In this document: positions 43,372 through 55,700 of the stretch, one piece after another
Layout: every line of letters begins with the position of its first letter
Numbering within the stretch: the first letter of the stretch is position 1
NCBI GenBank assembly: GCA_003243425.1
Contig: QFQP01000001.1
Coordinates: 62,001 to 126,000, forward strand
Direction: 5' to 3'
From: Archangium gephyra
Lineage (GTDB): Bacteria > Myxococcota > Myxococcia > Myxococcales > Myxococcaceae
DNA length: 64,000 nt
Translations under genes and position numbers: made by a program
Notes under the pieces: model-generated
The model's database searches: none
What the model was told of the DNA's origin: nothing
The model's input: the letters and a program-made list of their open reading frames with translations, nothing else

Positions 43372-45654
43372 ATGAAACGCATCGTGTTGGTGTTGGCCGC
43401 TGGCTTCGTGTCGTCGTGTGTCGACCCGAGCGGCCTGGTGGGCTTCGAGTGTGATGGTGGGCGCTGTCGCATGGTCGATGCGGGCGGGGCCACGGGCGGA
43501 GGCGGCGGCGGCGACGCGACCGGCGGCGGCGGTGTGGGCACCGGCGGAGGCTCCACCACCGGTGGTGGTTCCGGTGGCGGCGGCGCGCAGGTGTGCAACG
43601 CGAGCACGTGTACCGGTTGTTGCGACGAGAACGGCGCGTGTCGTGGCGGCGACGAGAACGCGGCGTGCGGCCAGACGGGCGCCGCGTGCGCAGACTGTGG
43701 TGCGGGCGCTCGCTGCTCGGCGTCGATCTGCCAGCCGTTGAAGGCCACGGGCGACAGCTGCAACGCGGGCGGCGATTGTTCGTCGTCGTTCTGCGTGAGC
43801 AACCTGTGTTGCAACAGCGCCTGCACCGGCGCGTGTCAGCGCTGCGACGCGACGGGCACGGAAGGCACCTGCAGCGCGTTGCCGGAAGCCACCAACGTGA
43901 CCGCGTGTGGTGCGTACGCATGTGACGGCATCAGCGGCGAGTGCCCCACCACCTGCACCACGAGCCGGCAGTGCGCGACCGGCCACTACTGTTCGAACGG
44001 CAGCTGCCAGCCCCTGAAGGACAAGGGCGCGGCGTGTACCGCGAGCGTGCAGTGCACCACCGGCTTCTGCGCCGACGGCGTGTGCTGCGACAGCGCATGC
44101 AGCGGCAGCTGCGATCGCTGCAACCAGATGGGCACCGCGGGCACCTGTTCTCCTGCGGCGTCGGGTGACCCCGGCAGCCCAGCGTGTGGAACGGTGACGT
44201 GCAACGGCACGCTGGTGGACTGCCCGATTCTCTGCACGAGCGGCTGCCCCATGGGCACCTACTGCAGCGGCACGTACTGCTCGGCGGTCAAGGCCGATGG
44301 CGTGGCGTGCACCGCAGCCAACCAGTGCGGCTCGGGCTTCTGCGCCGACGGCGTGTGCTGCAATTCGGCCTGTGGTGGCGCGTGTGATTCGTGCAGCGCG
44401 GCGAACGGCGCGAGCGCCGACGGCGTGTGCACGCTGCTGGGCGCCTCGCGCGTGTGCCGCAACGCCACGAGCACCTGCGACCGTGAAGAGCGCTGCACCG
44501 GCGCGTCACCTGATTGCCCGTCGAACGGCTTCGTCGACGCGGGCGTGGGCTGCGGCAGCACGACGTACACCGCGTGGAGCGCGTGCGATGCCGGTGCCTC
44601 GTGCGCCACGACGGGCGTGCAGACGCGCACGCGCACCGACCTCGCCTGCAACGGTGGCAACGCCACGTGCACCCCGAACACCGCGACGGAGACGCAGGCC
44701 TGCAACCGGCCGAGTGAAGGCGCGGTCTGCGGCGCGACGACGTACGGCGGCTGGAGCGCGTGTGACTACGCGTCGGCCTGTGACGAAGCCGCGTCGCGTT
44801 CGCGAACGCGCACCGAGCCGCGCTGTGCCGGCGGCGTGTGCCAGGCCAATCAGGCCAGCGAGAGCGAAGCCTGCACCCGCTCGCAGGAGAACGTGAGCTG
44901 CGGCACTGCGTCGTACAGCGCGTGGTCTGCGTGCGCGCAGAGCGCGACGTGTGCACTCACCGGAACGCAGACGCGCACGCGCACCGAACCCGTGTGTCGT
45001 TCGCAGTCGTGCGGTTCGACCACCGCCACCGAGACGCAGGGCTGCAGCATTCCGGCGCAGACCGGAATGTCGTGCGGCACGACCGCCTACGGCAACTGGT
45101 CGGCGTGCTCGTACGCCAATGGCTGTTCGACGAGCGGCGTGCGGAGCCGCACGGTGACGACCTACGCGTGCACCGCGAGCGGTGCCTGCGGCTCGACGAC
45201 GACGACAGAGACCGAGACCGCGCCCTGCGAGCGCGGAAACCCGCCCGGCGAATGCTCGCCCACCGTGTACGGCGAACCGATGAACTGCGGTTACGCCGAC
45301 GTCTGCGCGACGGCAGGTTCGGGGACGCGAACGGTGACGACCTACGCCTGCAACGCGGGCTCGTGTCAGCCGTCGACGACGACGCAATCGGTGGGTTGCA
45401 CGCGCGACACGTCGACGGTGGTGTGCCGCGCCGCGACGACGGTGTGCGATCGCGCCGAGACCTGCTCCGGCGGCGTCTGCCCCGGTGACACGTTCGCCGC
45501 GTCCGGCACGCTCTGCCGCACGGGCAACGACGCGCTCTGCACGCGCGACTCGTTCTGCACTGGGGCGTCGACGGTCTGCCCCATCAGCCGCACGTGCAGC
45601 GGTACGTGCTGCGGCGACGGCACCTGCGCGGGTGGCGGTCGGCTCTGCCCCTGA
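43372..45654 (+). CDS. Large Cys-rich lipoprotein with thrombospondin-type repeats
   Basis: A 760-residue lipoprotein (lipobox VSSC). After a TGGG-type linker (about residues 38-70) comes a disintegrin-like Cys-rich half in which CNSACxGxCxxCxxxG units recur three or four times (e.g. GFCADGVCCDSACSGSC). A second half, about 390-690, has five repeats of the thrombospondin type-1 style: YTAWSAC, YGGWSAC, YSAWSAC, YGNWSAC and a decayed YGEPMNC, each followed by a RTRTxxxC or RTVTTYAC strand. Such repeats bind glycans or proteins in eukaryotes. It ends with a compact Cys-rich module. Likely surface adhesin or matrix component. Convergent with the ABC-F gene (next base). Confidence 0.87.
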   Translation: MKRIVLVLAAGFVSSCVDPSGLVGFECDGGRCRMVDAGGATGGGGGGDATGGGGVGTGGGSTTGGGSGGGGAQVCNASTCTGCCDENGACRGGDENAACGQTGAACADCGAGARCSASICQPLKATGDSCNAGGDCSSSFCVSNLCCNSACTGACQRCDATGTEGTCSALPEATNVTACGAYACDGISGECPTTCTTSRQCATGHYCSNGSCQPLKDKGAACTASVQCTTGFCADGVCCDSACSGSCDRCNQMGTAGTCSPAASGDPGSPACGTVTCNGTLVDCPILCTSGCPMGTYCSGTYCSAVKADGVACTAANQCGSGFCADGVCCNSACGGACDSCSAANGASADGVCTLLGASRVCRNATSTCDREERCTGASPDCPSNGFVDAGVGCGSTTYTAWSACDAGASCATTGVQTRTRTDLACNGGNATCTPNTATETQACNRPSEGAVCGATTYGGWSACDYASACDEAASRSRTRTEPRCAGGVCQANQASESEACTRSQENVSCGTASYSAWSACAQSATCALTGTQTRTRTEPVCRSQSCGSTTATETQGCSIPAQTGMSCGTTAYGNWSACSYANGCSTSGVRSRTVTTYACTASGACGSTTTTETETAPCERGNPPGECSPTVYGEPMNCGYADVCATAGSGTRTVTTYACNAGSCQPSTTTQSVGCTRDTSTVVCRAATTVCDRAETCSGGVCPGDTFAASGTLCRTGNDALCTRDSFCTGASTVCPISRTCSGTCCGDGTCAGGGRLCP
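43483..43588 (+). repeat. Gly-rich low-complexity coding repeat
   Basis: GGC/GGT-rich units coding for TGGGGGGDATGGGG-like residues just after the lipobox, the same kind of tether as in the cytochrome lipoprotein at 16141-16302. Different codons are used, so the two are similar by selection rather than by recent DNA copying. Confidence 0.75.
44545..45400 (+). repeat. Five thrombospondin-type coding repeats
   Basis: Five units of about 50-60 codons in the lipoprotein gene, each with a WSAC-type motif, a CxxxG loop and a Thr/Arg strand ending in Cys. The fifth lacks the Trp. The repeats differ enough at DNA level that they are old, not freshly amplified. Confidence 0.7.
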
Positions 45655-47568
<1,914 letters not shown>

Positions 47569-47612
47569 GCGGCGCCTGTACCACCGTGGGCGCGCGGAGT
47601 ATGCGAAACGGC

Positions 47613-48107
47613 ATGTCCGCCATGCTCGATCAGCTCAAGAACCTCGCGTCACCGTCGTCACTTCGCAGCCTGTGGAGCTACCTGCGCAACGTGCCGGGAG
47701 GTGGCGTGATTCTCGGTCGCATTCTCGGCCGCATGGCGCCGTACACCGGCACGATTCGGCCGGAGGTCGTGGAGCTCGAGCCGGGCCGCGCGGTGATTCG
47801 GCTGCGCGACCGCAAGGCGGTGCGGAACCACCTCAACTCGATTCACGCCATCGCCTTGATGAACCTGGGCGAAGTGGCGACCGGCGTGGCGGTGATGTTC
47901 TCGTTGCCCGACGGTGCGCGCGGCATCATCACGAAGCTGTCGATGGAGTACCTGAAGAAGGCGCGCGGCACGTTGACGGCCGAGTGTGTGTGCCCGCCGA
48001 TCAGCTCCACGGAGCGCAAGGAATACGACGTGGTCGCCGACCTCAAGAACACCGAGGGTGAAGTGGTGGCGCGCGCCAGCGCCCGGTGGATGATCGGCCC
48101 GCGCTGA
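47613..48107 (+). CDS. DUF4442-type hotdog-fold protein
   Basis: A 164-residue protein with the hotdog thioesterase-like fold of the DUF4442 group: the run RNHLNSIHAIALMNLGEVATG (the NxxGxx-like conserved region), SLPDGARGIITKLSMEYLKKARGTL and a final strand. Function in the family is unclear, perhaps acyl-CoA binding or hydrolysis. The start is chosen at ATG 47613; in-frame ATGs at 47586, 47601 and 47622 are alternatives. Divergent from the ABC-F gene, 44 bases away. Confidence 0.82.
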   Translation: MSAMLDQLKNLASPSSLRSLWSYLRNVPGGGVILGRILGRMAPYTGTIRPEVVELEPGRAVIRLRDRKAVRNHLNSIHAIALMNLGEVATGVAVMFSLPDGARGIITKLSMEYLKKARGTLTAECVCPPISSTERKEYDVVADLKNTEGEVVARASARWMIGPR

Positions 48108-48149
48108 TCAGCCGGGAACCTGGTTCGTCACCCGCTGTCTGGGGTTCGC

Positions 48150-49427
48150 ATGACGACGAGCTCCGAAGCGTTGTGCGTGCGGGTGCTGTGGGGTGAACGT
48201 CGGGTCGCCACCCACCTCCTGCAGAGCGGTGCGCAGCTCGCCTTGAACGGCGTGGGTGAAGCGGTGCCTGACGCGAAGGCGCCGATGAAGTTCGACGTCG
48301 CGGGCCTCACGTTTCACGAAGGCGTGGTGGGCACGCTCTTGCGAAACGGTGAGACGACGCTGACGCTGGGCGACGCGGTCTCACGCGGGCTGGCCGTCGA
48401 AGCGCATGGCGCGTGGAACCTCAAGCTCGGCCGCGCGGACATCGTTCGCGTCGGGAGCGGCCCGGTGTGCGTGGAGGCCTTCCGGGTGCGCGCGCCTCCG
48501 AAGGCGGCGAACCTGTGGCAGCCCGACTACGCGCTTCTGAACACGTTGTTGCTGTGCGTCGCAATGTTCGCGGGCTTTGCGATGCAGGCGTCGTTCAACG
48601 AAGAGGCGTGGGAAGACGACAGCATCTCGAGCAACGCGACCACGCTGCGGCGGATTCTGGTGAAGCGCGAGCCGCCGCCGCCGGTGCCCAACAAGAAATC
48701 GCCTGAGGTCAAAGAGCCCACGAAGACGAAGCGCGCGCAGGCGAGTGAAGGCAGCCCGAAGCCGCCGAACAAACCGACGCGTGACACCGGCGGCATGGTG
48801 TCGGCGAAAGAGCTCACGGGACGTCTCTTCGGAGGCCCCGGCGCCGCTGGCGTCATGGGTCCGGGCGGGCTTGGAAAAGAACTCGAAGGCGCGATGGGCG
48901 GCGTCGTCGCGCTCAACGGAATCGGCAACGGCGGGTGGTCAATCAAGGGCAAAGGCGCTGGCGGGCCAGGTGATCAGACCATTCAGATCGGCGGCATCGG
49001 CCGCTCGAAATACAGCGAACGCAACGGCGTGTACGGCGCGCTGTGCATGGGCACTCCGGAGCAGTGCAAGACGCCCCAGGGACCGCCGACGCTCGACCCG
49101 GACCCGCCGCTCACGTGTGAAGGCGGCGCCTGCATGGACAAGGAGCTGATCCGCAAGGTCATCAACTCGCATCGAGACCAGATCCGCTTCTGTTACGAGC
49201 AGGCGTTGCTGAGCGCGCCCTCGCTGAACGGCAAGGTCGCCGTGCAGTTCCTCGTGGGCAGCTCGGGCTCGGTTCCCACCGCGCGCGTCGCGCAGAACAC
49301 GGCCGGCAATCAGTCACTGAGCGACTGCCTCGTGTCGCGCGTTCGCACGTGGAACTTCCCGGTGGGGAAGGGCGGCGGTGGCTACAGCGTCACGTACCCG
49401 TTCGTGTTCAAGCGCGCCGGCAACTAA
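48150..49427 (+). CDS. TonB-like protein with AgmX/PglI C-terminal domain
   Basis: A 425-residue protein with an N-terminal domain of about 110 residues, a single membrane helix (LLNTLLLCVAMFAGFAMQ, about 130-148), a Pro/Lys-rich and then Gly-rich periplasmic stretch (RLFGGPGAAGVMGPGGLG), and the C-terminal AgmX/PglI domain: IRKVINSHRDQIRFCYEQAL, NGKVAVQFLVGSSGSV, then LSDCLVSRVRTWNFPVGKG and VTYPFVF. AgmX and PglI take part in adventurous gliding motility in Myxococcus; the domain is also found in TonB-like energy transducers. It could serve the TonB receptor or a motility complex. It overlaps the convergent hemerythrin-like gene by 4 bases. Confidence 0.88.
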   Translation: MTTSSEALCVRVLWGERRVATHLLQSGAQLALNGVGEAVPDAKAPMKFDVAGLTFHEGVVGTLLRNGETTLTLGDAVSRGLAVEAHGAWNLKLGRADIVRVGSGPVCVEAFRVRAPPKAANLWQPDYALLNTLLLCVAMFAGFAMQASFNEEAWEDDSISSNATTLRRILVKREPPPPVPNKKSPEVKEPTKTKRAQASEGSPKPPNKPTRDTGGMVSAKELTGRLFGGPGAAGVMGPGGLGKELEGAMGGVVALNGIGNGGWSIKGKGAGGPGDQTIQIGGIGRSKYSERNGVYGALCMGTPEQCKTPQGPPTLDPDPPLTCEGGACMDKELIRKVINSHRDQIRFCYEQALLSAPSLNGKVAVQFLVGSSGSVPTARVAQNTAGNQSLSDCLVSRVRTWNFPVGKGGGGYSVTYPFVFKRAGN

Positions 49428-49861
49428 GCGGCGTGCAGGCGCTGGTAGTCGCGCTGATAGTTCGCCGCGAGCTGCGTCTTCTGCTTCTCGGTCAGCAACT
49501 TTCCCGACACCTGGAAGAACCGCGTCTCTTCTTCGTGAAGGTGGTGGTGCACCTTCGCCGAGAGCTCGAGCGCCACTTCGTGCCACGCATCGCCCTTCGG
49601 GTCGGACTTCTCGAGCTTCTCGAGCAGTTCGTCGATCTGGTGATGCTCGGCGAGCGCGTGGCGAGAGACGTCGAGGCCTGCGTCATTCATCAACAACGGC
49701 ACGTAGAAGAACCGCTCTTCGGCGGCTTCGTGGGCCGACAGCTCGACCTTCAGCGTCTTGAAGAGCTCGTCGCGCACTTCAGCGTCTTTCGTGCGCACCA
49801 ACCGGCGGCAGAGTGTTCGCTGCACTTCATGGCTCGCGCGGAGCGTGTCGTAGAGGTTCAT
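49424..49861 (-). CDS. Hemerythrin-like HHE-domain protein
   Basis: A 145-residue four-helix protein with metal-binding His and Glu residues spaced as in the HHE/hemerythrin group: RASHEVQRTL, SAHEAAEERFFYVP, LAEHHQIDELL and KVHHHLHEEETRFF. Binds di-iron; family members sense or store oxygen or repair iron centres. ATG 49861 is chosen over one ten codons upstream because it places the first helix at the terminus. It is separated from the upstream barrel gene by about 90 bases with no clear feature. Confidence 0.9.
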   Translation of the reverse strand: MNLYDTLRASHEVQRTLCRRLVRTKDAEVRDELFKTLKVELSAHEAAEERFFYVPLLMNDAGLDVSRHALAEHHQIDELLEKLEKSDPKGDAWHEVALELSAKVHHHLHEEETRFFQVSGKLLTEKQKTQLAANYQRDYQRLHAA

Positions 49862-49950
49862 GCACGTTCGCCACTGCAACCGGTGCACCACGCCTCACTC
49901 CGCGCGGTTGCGCCGCCGCGACTGTGACGAACTGCCTCAGGTGTGGCGTT

Positions 49951-50607
49951 TCAGAACCAGGGTCCGAACGCGAAGCGGAGCGTGGGCGCCACGGCAGGCA
50001 ACTCGGGACCGGGTCGCGAGATGCCGGGGAAGAACACGACCGGCGCTTCGACCGGCGGCACGCCGAGGAACTGCGTGCCCGACGACCCGATGTTGATGTT
50101 GAACCAGGTGGTGAAGCCCGCGGCGAGGCTGAAGCTGAAAATGGGCGTTCGAATCGCATAGCCGAACTGCAGGCCCGGCCCGGTCATCCACATGCCGTAC
50201 TGGGGAAGCCCGAAGCCGGAATTGCGCAGGTCGATGAAGAGCCCGTCGAGGTGCTTTCCCCCGATGTAGTAGCGAACGCCCGCGTCCCAGCCGAACTGAC
50301 CGAGGAAGCCGCCGCCGACGTTCGCGAAGACCGAGAAGCCACTTGCAACATGCAAGTCACCCTCGACCCACAAGGCGAGCGCGAACACGTTGACGGGGTG
50401 AAAGAGCAGACCGAAGCGTGAGTCTTTCAGCGGCGGGTCTACGGGCTTCTTCTTCACCTCGAAGGCGCGGCGCGGCTGCGGCGCGGAGACCGGCGGTGCA
50501 GGCGCGGGCTGGGGCGGCGGCGCGTATTCGGGAGGCGGCGGCACGGACTCCGGCGGGATGGGCGGCGGAGTGGTCGTCAGCACTGCGGCGAGCACGGCGA
50601 AGAGCAT
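49951..50607 (-). CDS. Candidate outer-membrane barrel protein
   Basis: A 218-residue protein with a signal peptide (MLFAVLAAVLTTTP), a Pro-rich linker (PPESVPPPPEYAPPPQPAP) and a region of alternating hydrophobic/polar strands (VNVFALALWVEGDLHVASGF, GLQFGYAIRTPIFSFSLAAG) ending in Phe, the typical terminal residue of outer-membrane barrels. About eight strands, so a small OmpA/OmpW-type barrel is the likely fold. No family assigned. Confidence 0.7.
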   Translation of the reverse strand: MLFAVLAAVLTTTPPPIPPESVPPPPEYAPPPQPAPAPPVSAPQPRRAFEVKKKPVDPPLKDSRFGLLFHPVNVFALALWVEGDLHVASGFSVFANVGGGFLGQFGWDAGVRYYIGGKHLDGLFIDLRNSGFGLPQYGMWMTGPGLQFGYAIRTPIFSFSLAAGFTTWFNINIGSSGTQFLGVPPVEAPVVFFPGISRPGPELPAVAPTLRFAFGPWF

Positions 50608-50653
50608 TTGCGACGCACCTTAGCGCCCGCTGGCGCAGTGGTAAGTGCGGCGC

Positions 50654-51556
50654 ATGTCTTCAGCGCTGGTGACGGCCGTCGAGCAGGTGAAGCACTGGAT
50701 GCTGGAACACGACGCCGGCCTGCTGGTGGCCAACCTCGCGCCCGGCGCGGCGCCCGAAACGCTCGCGGCACTCGAGCTGCAGTTCGGCTTCGCGTTGCCG
50801 GAGGACGTGAAGGCCCTGTGGTCGCTGCACCACGGCCAACGCGAAGAGATGAACGGCTTCGTGGAGGCGATGGACCTGTTCGACGGTGCACTGGCGCCGG
50901 GCGAGCTGGACACCGTGGAGGCGGCGCTCGAAGCGCTGCATGAAGCGCCCCAGCTGCCGCAGACCGGGCTCACGCCCGCGGAGCTCGTTTCGAAGCAGTG
51001 GGTGCCGTTCGCCGGTCGCGACTCGAACCTGCTGGTGGTCAACGCCGAGAGCGGGCGTGTATTCGTACTCGAGAAGGACTGGCCGCCGATCCGCTTCCTC
51101 GCCGACTCGGTGACTGCCTGGGCTCAGGGCTACGCGGCGGCGGTGATGAACGACGACTTCACGGTCGAAGAGGGCTTCGGCGACTACTTCCTGTCCGCAC
51201 GCGATCGTGAAGCCGAGTCGTACGAGATTGAACGCGAGCGGGTGCGCGCCAGGCAGGAGCGCTACCGACGTGAGACGCCGTTGCTCGAGCAGCTGCGCGA
51301 TGCGCTCGACGACAACCGCGAAGCGCTGGCGCGCGAGGTCATCGAGGCGTTCAGCAAGGCGTCACCCGCCGACCTGCCACGCGCGGTCGAGGTGCTGTTC
51401 TCGTCGACGAGTGACGTGAAGTTCATCGCCACGGCGCTGCAATACGTGTTGCGCACGCTGACGCTCGACGCCGCGCAATGGGCGAAGGTGCTCGAAGGCG
51501 GCAGGGCGCTGGGCAACGAGGCCATCGTGGGTGTGGCGAAGGAACGCGCGCCATGA
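50654..51556 (+). CDS. SUKH (SMI1/KNR4)-domain protein
   Basis: A 300-residue protein. The N-terminal half (about residues 20-165) is a SMI1/KNR4-type domain: LAALELQFGFALPEDVKALWSLHHGQ, GFVEAMDLFDG, WVPFAGRDSNLLVVN and a typical FVLEKDWPPIRFLADSV. The C-terminal half is helical, rich in Glu/Arg. In bacteria such domains often serve as immunity proteins against contact-delivered toxins, but isolated copies also occur as plain regulatory proteins; no toxin is seen nearby. The ATG at 50654 is chosen (frame open to 50645). Coupled to the next gene by ATGA. Confidence 0.85.
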   Translation: MSSALVTAVEQVKHWMLEHDAGLLVANLAPGAAPETLAALELQFGFALPEDVKALWSLHHGQREEMNGFVEAMDLFDGALAPGELDTVEAALEALHEAPQLPQTGLTPAELVSKQWVPFAGRDSNLLVVNAESGRVFVLEKDWPPIRFLADSVTAWAQGYAAAVMNDDFTVEEGFGDYFLSARDREAESYEIERERVRARQERYRRETPLLEQLRDALDDNREALAREVIEAFSKASPADLPRAVEVLFSSTSDVKFIATALQYVLRTLTLDAAQWAKVLEGGRALGNEAIVGVAKERAP

Positions 51557-52623
51557 AGCGTTGGGGCGTTCCGCTCCTCTACGTGCTCGCGGTGCTGCTC
51601 GCGCTGCATGCGTGGCGCATCAAGACCGGCATCGATCTGCAGGTGTACCTGCGCGCCGGTGCGCGCGTGCTGGCCGGCGAGGAGATCTACGTCGCCGCAG
51701 AGCCGTCTCCGTACAAGTATGCGCCATCGACCGCCGCGGTGTTTGCGCCGTTGTCGTTGCTGCCGTTGCGCGCGGCGCAGCTGCTCTGGCTGCTGGCGTC
51801 GGCGCTCGCGTTCGTGCGCTTCGTGCAGGTGTCGGCGCACGCGCGCGGGTTGGGTGCGTGGTGGCAGTCACTCGTGGTGCTGGTGCTCTGCTCGCCTTAC
51901 CTGAGCCAGGTCTTCTTTCTGGGTCAGGCTGACGCGCTGCTGGTGCTGTTGATGGGCTTGAGTGAACTCGAGGCGAAGCGCCGCCCGATGCGCTCTGGTG
52001 TGCTGTGGGCGATCGTCGTCGCCTTCAAACTGCCGTTCATGCTGTTCGCGATTCCGGCGCTGATGTTCCGCGAGTGGAGACGGCTTGCGGGGTTGGTGCT
52101 CGGCGCCGCGCTGGTCGCGCTGGTGGGCGTCATCGCGTTCGGCTTCAGCGGCTTCATTCACGAGCTGTTCGCGTGGCGCGCGCTGTTGCAGGCGTCGACC
52201 GGCGTGTCGTTGGTCGCCACCGACAATCAGAGCCTCACCGGCATTCTGTGGAAGCTGGGGCTGCAATCGCAGGTGCTGCTGATTGCGCTGTCACTCGCGC
52301 TGCTCGCGCTCGGGTGTTGGACGAGAGATCGCCTGCACCTGAGCGCCGTCACCTTCTTCTTCGCGGCATTTCTTTCGCCGCTGGGCTGGCTGAGCAACCT
52401 GGTCGTCATCGCCCCGATGGCGGCCGCGCTGCTCGCGTCACGCCAGGCGCCGTCGTCGCGCGCTGGCCTCGCGTTGTTGGCGCTCGCCTTGTTGGTGAAC
52501 TTCGACATTCTCGGTCGCGAACGGTTCGAAGCCGCGCTGCACCTGCGCGTGTTCGGGTGGCTCACGCTCGGCGCCGCGCTCTGCCTCATCGCGACGCACC
52601 GCCGCCGTCAGTCGGCCGCTTGA
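51553..52623 (+). CDS. GT87-like polytopic membrane glycosyltransferase
   Basis: A 356-residue protein with about ten membrane helices and the DUF2029/GT87 layout: an aspartate-bearing first periplasmic loop (KTGIDLQVYLRAGARVLAG, then YVAAEPSPYKYAPSTAAVF) and the conserved FFLGQADALLVLLM. Relatives transfer mannose from polyprenyl phosphate to cell-envelope glycans. Substrate unknown here. ATG 51553 overlaps the SUKH gene stop (ATGA), an odd pairing. Confidence 0.85.
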   Translation: MKRWGVPLLYVLAVLLALHAWRIKTGIDLQVYLRAGARVLAGEEIYVAAEPSPYKYAPSTAAVFAPLSLLPLRAAQLLWLLASALAFVRFVQVSAHARGLGAWWQSLVVLVLCSPYLSQVFFLGQADALLVLLMGLSELEAKRRPMRSGVLWAIVVAFKLPFMLFAIPALMFREWRRLAGLVLGAALVALVGVIAFGFSGFIHELFAWRALLQASTGVSLVATDNQSLTGILWKLGLQSQVLLIALSLALLALGCWTRDRLHLSAVTFFFAAFLSPLGWLSNLVVIAPMAAALLASRQAPSSRAGLALLALALLVNFDILGRERFEAALHLRVFGWLTLGAALCLIATHRRRQSAA

Positions 52624-52702
52624 ATCGATGACCATCCGACGCGCTGCCCGGGCAGGTGGTTGATCGCGGACGTGAACTCCTGTTCAGTCTCCGCCGCCCA
52701 CC

Positions 52703-55700
52703 ATGAACGCCGAAATTCACGAAGCCCTCCGGCCGTGCCACCCCGTCGTGCGCGCGTGGTTCCACGAAGTCCTGGGTGAGCCCACCGAGCCGCAGATTCG
52801 TGGCTGGCCGTTGATTCGTGAAGGCCGCGACGTGCTCATCGCCGCGCCCACGGGTTCGGGGAAGACGCTCACCGCGTTCCTCGCCTGTCTCGACGAGCTG
52901 TTCCGCGCAGCCGCCGATGGAACGCTCAACGACGAGACGCAGGTCGTCTACGTGTCGCCGCTCAAGGCGCTCGGCAACGACGTGCAGAAGAACCTGCTGT
53001 TGCCGCTCGAGCAGTTGAGAGAACGCGCGAAGGTGGCGGGCATCGAGCTGCCTGAGATTCGCGTGGCCGTTCGCAGTGGTGACACGCCGGCCAGAGACCG
53101 CGCGTCGATGGTGAAGAAGCCCCCGCACATCCTCATCACCACGCCTGAATCGCTGTACCTGTACCTCACCGCTGCGAAGAGCCGCGACACGCTCAAGTCG
53201 GTGCGCACGGTGGTGGTCGACGAGATTCACGCGTTGGCGCGCGACAAGCGTGGCTCGCACTTCGCGTTGTCGCTGGAGCGCCTCAAGTCACTCGGTGGCA
53301 GGGCGCCGCAGCTCATCGGGCTGTCGGCCACCACGCGGCCGCTCGAGCGGCTCGCGCACTATCTGACGGGTGCCCCGCGTGAGGGGCGCCCGCCGTGCGA
53401 GGTGGTGCAGATAGGCCACGTGCGCGCGTGGGAATTGTGGCTCGAAGTGCCCGAAGAAGAGCTGAGCGCCGTTGCCACCAACGAGATGTGGGGCCAGCTG
53501 TACGACCGCGTGGTCGAGCTCACGAAGACCAATCGCACGATGTTGATTTTCGCGAACACGCGGCGGCTCGCGGAGCGCATGGCGCACGACGTGGGTGAGC
53601 GCATCGGCCACGACAAGGTCACCGCGCATCACGGCAGCATGGCGCGTGAGCTGCGGCTGGCGGCGGAGGAGCGGCTCAAGTCGGGCTCGCTCAAGGTGAT
53701 GGTGGCGACCGCGAGTCTGGAGCTCGGGCTCGACATCGGCTCCATCGACCTCGTGGTGCAGCTCGGCAGCCCGCGCAGCATCGCGGTGATGTTGCAGCGC
53801 CTGGGGCGCAGCGGTCACCACAAGTCGGCCGTCTCGCGCGGTGTGGTCTTCGCGATGACGCGTGACGAGCTCGTCGAGTGCTCCGCGATGTTGTGGGCGA
53901 TTCACGAGAAGAACCTCGACGCCGTGCGCATGCCCGAGAAGCCGCTCGACGTGCTCGCGCAGCAGGTGGTCGCCGAGGTCGCCGCGCGCGAGTGGAAGGA
54001 AGACGAGCTGTTCGACGTGCTCCGCCGCGCGATGCCGTACGAGGCCCTGACGCGAGCAGAGTTCGACAAGGTGCTCAGCCTCGTCAGTGAAGGCGTGACC
54101 ACGAACCGCGGCCGCTCGCGGGTGCACGTGCATCGAGATCGCGTGAACGGCGTGCTGCGTGCCCGCGCCGGTGCCCGGTTGATGGCGTTGCAGAACGGCG
54201 GCGCCATACCCGACCTCTTCTCGTACGCCGTGGTGTCGGAACCCGAAGGCAAACAGGTCGGCACGCTCGACGAGGACTACGCGGTCGAGTCGATGGCCGG
54301 AGACGTGTTCGTGCTCGGGAGTACGTCGTGGCGCATTCGCGGAATCGTCGGCGGCGAAGTGCGTGTCGAGAACGCGCACGGGCAACCGCCGAGCGTGCCC
54401 TTCTGGAACGGCGAAGCACCGGCGCGCACCGACGAGTTGTCGGTGCAGGTCGCGCGCTTCCGTGAAGAGGTGCTGCGGCGTGAAGACGCGCACGCGTGGT
54501 TGGTCAACGAGCTCAAGCTCCCGCTGCACGCCGCGGAGTTGATCGTTCGCTACGTGAAGGCCGGGCAGGCCGCGCTGACCGCCGTGCCCACGCAGAAGAC
54601 CGTCGTCGCCGAGCGCTTCTTCGATGAAGCCGGCGGCATGCAGCTGGTGATTCACGCGCCGTTCGGTGCGCGCATCAACCGCGCGTGGGGCCATTCACTG
54701 CGCAAGTCGTTCTGCCGAACGTTCGACTTCGAGCTGCAGGCGGCGGCCAACGACGACGGCATTCTGCTCTCGCTCAGTGAGCAGCACTCGTTTCCGTTGA
54801 TGGACATCTTCGACTTCGTGCACCCGAAGTCGGCGGAGCGCGTGTTGACGCAGGCGGTGTTGCAGGCGCCGATGTTCGGGACGCGGTTTCGCTGGGCCGC
54901 CGGGCGCTCGCTGTCGCTCTCGCGCCTGCAGAACGGCAAGAAGGTGCCACCTCCGATTCAGCGCGCGCGCGCGGAAGATCTGATCGCGGCGGTGTTCCCG
55001 GAGCAGGTCGGCTGTCAGGACAACCACGGCGGCGCCGAGTTGGAGCCACCGGACCACCCGCTCGTGAACGAGACGATGAAGGACTGTCTTCGCGACCTGA
55101 TGGACGTCGACGGCCTCATCGACGTGCTCGCGAAGATGAAGAGCGGTGAGATCAAGAAGGTCGCGGTCGACTTGCCGGAGCCGTCGGTCTTCGCCCACGC
55201 GATGTTGAGCGCCGGGCCGTACACGTACCTCGACGACGCGCCGCTGGAAGAACGGCGCGCGCGCGCGGTGCAGGTGCGGCGTGGTCTGCCGCCGAGCGAC
55301 GCGGTGGCCTTCGGCGCGCTCGACCAGTCGGCCATCGAACAGGTCGTGCGCGAGACGGCGCCCGAGCTCCGCGACGCGGAGGAGTTCCACGACGCGTTGT
55401 TGCAGCTCGGGCTGTGGCCGCTCGCGCCGTCGCCGTTTCTGCGTGGCCTCGAAGAACAGCAGCGCGCGGGGACCTGGGGCGGCTTCGCCTTTGCCGCGGA
55501 GCGCGTTCCCCTGGTGCAGGCGTTGTTCCCCGACGCACAGTTGCCGCTCGCTGCGTTGCCCGGCGACCTGCCGATGGACCGTGAGCACGCGTGCCGACAG
55601 CTCGTGCGCGGGTGGATGGACGTCCTCGGGCCCACCACGAATGCCGAGCTGCAGAAGTTGCTGCCGCTCTCGCAGTACGACGTCGAAGCCGCGCTCATGA

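Noticed and set aside
53288..54694. 468-codon minus-strand frame inside lhr
   Set aside because: Antisense shadow of the helicase; His/Arg-rich without protein features.
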